The translations under genes were made by a program, and so were the position numbers. This document shows positions 22,640-24,899 of a stretch of DNA of 24,899 nt, piece by piece. The first letter of the stretch is position 1, and the number at the start of each line of letters is the position of its first letter. Source of the stretch: Methanobacteriota archaeon (GTDB taxonomy: Archaea > Thermoplasmatota > Poseidoniia > Poseidoniales > Poseidoniaceae). The stretch is taken from assembly GCA_018662715.1 (NCBI GenBank), contig JABJFP010000212.1:1-24899 (forward strand), read 5' to 3'. The notes below the pieces were generated by a model that worked only from the letters and a program-made list of their open reading frames with translations, was not told the origin of the DNA and ran no database searches.

Positions 22640-24124
22640 ATGCGCAGAGGTGCTCTCGTCCTGTTGTTCATCGCCAGTATGTTGCTCGCTGGGTGCTTTG
22701 GCCCCTCGACATCAGCATGGGGAGACGGAGATAATGCTGTCAGCGTCTCATTCGCTAAAGACGACATCAATGTCGTTTCGACTCTATCAGGAACGAAAAC
22801 TACGGTTACTGACATGCAAGCCGTAGGTTGCAACCCTAGCGGCGAGGAACCTGACCTCACTGTTGGTGAGGGGACCGCAATCTCATTCACTGGATACTTG
22901 GCTGCCAGTGCATTCTATGACACACATGACCCACTTCTGGGCGGTAGTAAGTTGAATTACGGCGTTACAACTGCCGTAGCCATCCAAGAGATGTCCTTTG
23001 ATGAGGCTTCAACTGTTGTTGACGGAGAAGGAGCGAGGATTGACGTGAAGCTTTGGTCAAATCCATTATCGCCAGAAACAGGCGCAGGCAGTATAGACCT
23101 GGACGAAATCAATAGTGACTCTGAATCACAATGGTTTGTATTAGGGTTGATTCCGGCCACAGAAAACGTTCACGATGGTTTGACTGCTATGGGCGAATGG
23201 CATCAGCCCGTAACGATCAAAGGATTCATGATCGATGCAAATGAATCCGGCGGAGGATACTACCGGGATAGTTTTGACCAATTTTTGAGACCTGATTGTT
23301 CCATGGGCGTTGACAAGGCGATGAACCTTGATAGGTATTTCATTGCCGTCACCGGCATCACTCTTGACGGGGCCACTGTCAGTATGGATGGAGAAGCCGA
23401 TGATGAGTGGGTTCAAGGGGACGTTCCAATCTTGGGCCGTGCTGGATTCATCATGTTCTTCCTCGTTGTCGGCCTAGGAGGCGGCGTTGGTGCATTCATC
23501 GTATCAAAGGGAATGGTAATCAGTTCTGCAAAAGGTACGATGCGCACCTTACTTGGCTCGGACGGACTTGACAAGGTTGCACAGGTCAAAGAAGACATCA
23601 AATCAGCAAAGAAGGCAGGAATGGAATCACCTGAAGAGCGTAAGAGCCGAATGGAAAAAGAGCGTAGGAAGGACGAGAAGAAAGAGGAAAAGAAAGCGAA
23701 ACCTGCTTCCACATCACAACCAAAGGAAGAGGATTCCCTTGGTGGATTCGACCTAGACAGTGTGCTGGCCTCAACTGCAATGCCATCTCGAGGGGCGTCT
23801 GGACCACCAGAACGAAAGAGTTCAGTTGTCGTTACAGATGCCGCCCAAGAAATGGAACAGGTGAATCAACAGGCGAGTGAGCCATCCTCGCTCCCGTCTT
23901 CCTTTGGAGAACGGAGGACATCCTCTGTAACGTCCTCAGCACCTCCTTCCTCTCGAAGCCCTCCCGCCTCCCGGAACCCACCTCAACAAGACGCTCCGGT
24001 CAAGAAACCGCCAGTTCGTCGCAGAAAAGCCGTCAAAAAGGCCCCCGCTAAAGTTGTTGAAGAACCATCACCTAGGGTTTTTGATGAAGAGCCTGAAGAT
24101 GACTTTTCTGACTTTTCATTCTGA
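22640..24124 (+). CDS. Lipoprotein with transmembrane helix and long charged cytoplasmic tail, unknown function
   Basis: 494 residues. The N terminus has a short signal ending in a lipobox, 'MLLAGCFGP' (Cys19), so the mature protein is probably lipid-modified outside the cell. An extracellular acidic domain of about 245 residues ('ISFTGYLAASAFYDTHDP', 'ESQWFVLGLIPATENV', 'MNLDRYFIAVTGI') is not recognised. A Gly-rich transmembrane helix (269-292) follows, then a cytoplasmic tail of about 200 residues: a Lys/Glu-rich helix (about 310-355), Ser/Pro-rich linkers, a basic patch 'KKPPVRRRKAVKKAPAK' and an acidic Phe-ending C terminus 'DDFSDFSF'. ATG 22640 is chosen because it starts the signal peptide; AAGG lies just upstream. 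Its stop overlaps the convergent kinase gene by 9 bases. Confidence 0.82.
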   Translation: MRRGALVLLFIASMLLAGCFGPSTSAWGDGDNAVSVSFAKDDINVVSTLSGTKTTVTDMQAVGCNPSGEEPDLTVGEGTAISFTGYLAASAFYDTHDPLLGGSKLNYGVTTAVAIQEMSFDEASTVVDGEGARIDVKLWSNPLSPETGAGSIDLDEINSDSESQWFVLGLIPATENVHDGLTAMGEWHQPVTIKGFMIDANESGGGYYRDSFDQFLRPDCSMGVDKAMNLDRYFIAVTGITLDGATVSMDGEADDEWVQGDVPILGRAGFIMFFLVVGLGGGVGAFIVSKGMVISSAKGTMRTLLGSDGLDKVAQVKEDIKSAKKAGMESPEERKSRMEKERRKDEKKEEKKAKPASTSQPKEEDSLGGFDLDSVLASTAMPSRGASGPPERKSSVVVTDAAQEMEQVNQQASEPSSLPSSFGERRTSSVTSSAPPSSRSPPASRNPPQQDAPVKKPPVRRRKAVKKAPAKVVEEPSPRVFDEEPEDDFSDFSF

Positions 24125-24899
24125 TAACGGAATCATTACGTTAACAATTGAAGGTAATACTTCCATTGTGAGCGGAGTGGAACCAAGATTTTCACCATCA
24201 ATATTGATCGCCGTAGGTTGCTCTGTAGTGATTTCAAGCCGTTTGAATCGGTGATAATCCACTTGTGGATGAAAAACATGGCGTCCGTCTTTCTTCAGCA
24301 TTCCAAAGGCTTTGAGTATCCCTCTGCGATGCATTTTCTTCAAAATTCCAATATCCATCATTCCATCATCTAGGGATGCGCCCGGTGCAAGGGGGAGTTC
24401 AGAACCCCCCGTTTGACTGTTCTGAATCAAAAAGAGTGTGAAGTCATCATCCACTTCAACGCCGTCAAGGGTTAGTGTAGCGTGACGACGTCCGTTGGCC
24501 ATAATAGCCATCAGGATACCCAAATCGTATCGCACCGGTCCGAGCCAGCGCATTTTTTCAGCCTTGATATTCGAATCAACGCCAAGACCCCACGTCACAA
24601 GATTGTGGCTGTACCGAACCATTCGTTCACCCTCCGAACCAGGAAGTCCTTCAGTCAATTCCACTCTTGCCAGGTCCATTGCGTGCTTTTTACCGTTGAG
24701 AATGGCGTTTGTTGCAATGTCTACATCGTTTAGATTGAGGTCATATGCTACGGAATTACCCGTTCCAGCAGGGATAATTGCAAATGATTCCTTTTTACCC
24801 AATTCTAGCATCATCCGACCCGTTAGAACTTCTGAAAATGAACCATCTCCACCAACCGATACAATGAGGTCTCCTGATTTGACAGTGAGTTTGGAAGCA
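24116..24899 (-). CDS. Diacylglycerol/lipid kinase family protein, N terminus beyond the window
   Basis: Partial gene; the frame stays open to the right window edge, giving about 260 C-terminal residues. The DAGK catalytic domain motif 'VSVGGDGSFSEVLTG' (nucleotide-binding GGDGS, near 24825-24855) is followed by 'IIPAGTGNSVAYDL', 'PLAPGASLDDGMMDIGILKK' and the C-terminal 'AINIDGENLGSTPLTMEVLP', all typical of YegS/diacylglycerol/sphingosine kinase-like proteins. These phosphorylate a lipid hydroxyl with ATP at the inner membrane surface. In archaea the substrate is probably an isoprenoid glycerol lipid or a related lipid (inference). The internal ATG at 24814 is not the true start, because the GGDGS motif lies upstream of it. 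Confidence 0.9.
   Translation of the reverse strand, partial: ASKLTVKSGDLIVSVGGDGSFSEVLTGRMMLELGKKESFAIIPAGTGNSVAYDLNLNDVDIATNAILNGKKHAMDLARVELTEGLPGSEGERMVRYSHNLVTWGLGVDSNIKAEKMRWLGPVRYDLGILMAIMANGRRHATLTLDGVEVDDDFTLFLIQNSQTGGSELPLAPGASLDDGMMDIGILKKMHRRGILKAFGMLKKDGRHVFHPQVDYHRFKRLEITTEQPTAINIDGENLGSTPLTMEVLPSIVNVMIPLSE

Noticed and set aside
1..24899. CRISPR array, insertion sequence or restriction system
   Set aside because: No regularly spaced repeats, transposase, terminal inverted repeats or restriction-modification genes were seen.

Overview
The window reads as a compact marine euryarchaeal genome, most likely Marine Group II (Candidatus Poseidoniales) or a close relative. The domain is supported by chromosomal protein MC1, a Sec61-beta type SecG, an archaeal XerA-like recombinase, stand-alone and full-length Lrp/AsnC proteins, TATA-like promoter elements and very large secreted proteins with a C-terminal membrane anchor. 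The combination with an aerobic A1-type cytochrome c oxidase points to Marine Group II; this lineage call is inference, not a database result. Genes are tightly packed, with TGATG or ATGA stop/start overlaps and convergent 3' overlaps.

Layout. 1-224: an intergenic region, possibly holding a divergent promoter. 225-5525: a 1766-residue surface protein with a TIGR03790-like fold split by PA14 and LamG-like modules. 5559-5792: a stand-alone Lrp ligand-binding (RAM) domain. 5948-6214: MC1, followed by a hairpin-rich spacer. 6456-7550: a Xer-type tyrosine recombinase. 7545-8244 (minus): a small Cys/His-rich ORF and a helix-hairpin-helix protein with a histone H1-like tail. 8350-9494: an unknown coiled-coil protein and secG. 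9500-11298 (minus): two unknown genes, one with about 12 membrane segments. 11370-14800: an operon of an NSUN2/Trm4-like RNA m5C methyltransferase, a membrane-anchored protein and an Lrp/AsnC regulator. 14773-15584 (minus): a Toprim protein and a DUF167 protein. 15771-22475: coxB-coxA-coxC-coxD-SCO, followed one base later by tRNA-Ser(UGA). 22640-24124: a lipoprotein with a long cytoplasmic tail. 24116-24899 (minus): the C-terminal part of a diacylglycerol/lipid kinase that runs off the window.

The most striking region is the oxidase cassette. The catalytic residues of subunits I and II are canonical, but four of the five proteins carry extra material predicted to lie outside the membrane. 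These are a Reeler-like domain fused to the N terminus of subunit I, a coiled coil between two extra membrane helices of subunit III, an 80-90 residue insertion in the CuA domain of subunit II, and a SCO copper chaperone whose thioredoxin fold appears to be interrupted by two DUF4430-like repeats and an EGF-like module. Together they suggest an oxidase with an elaborate extracellular cap, perhaps for docking an electron donor or for copper handling. A second theme is nested domain insertion, seen both in the SCO protein and in the 1766-residue surface protein.
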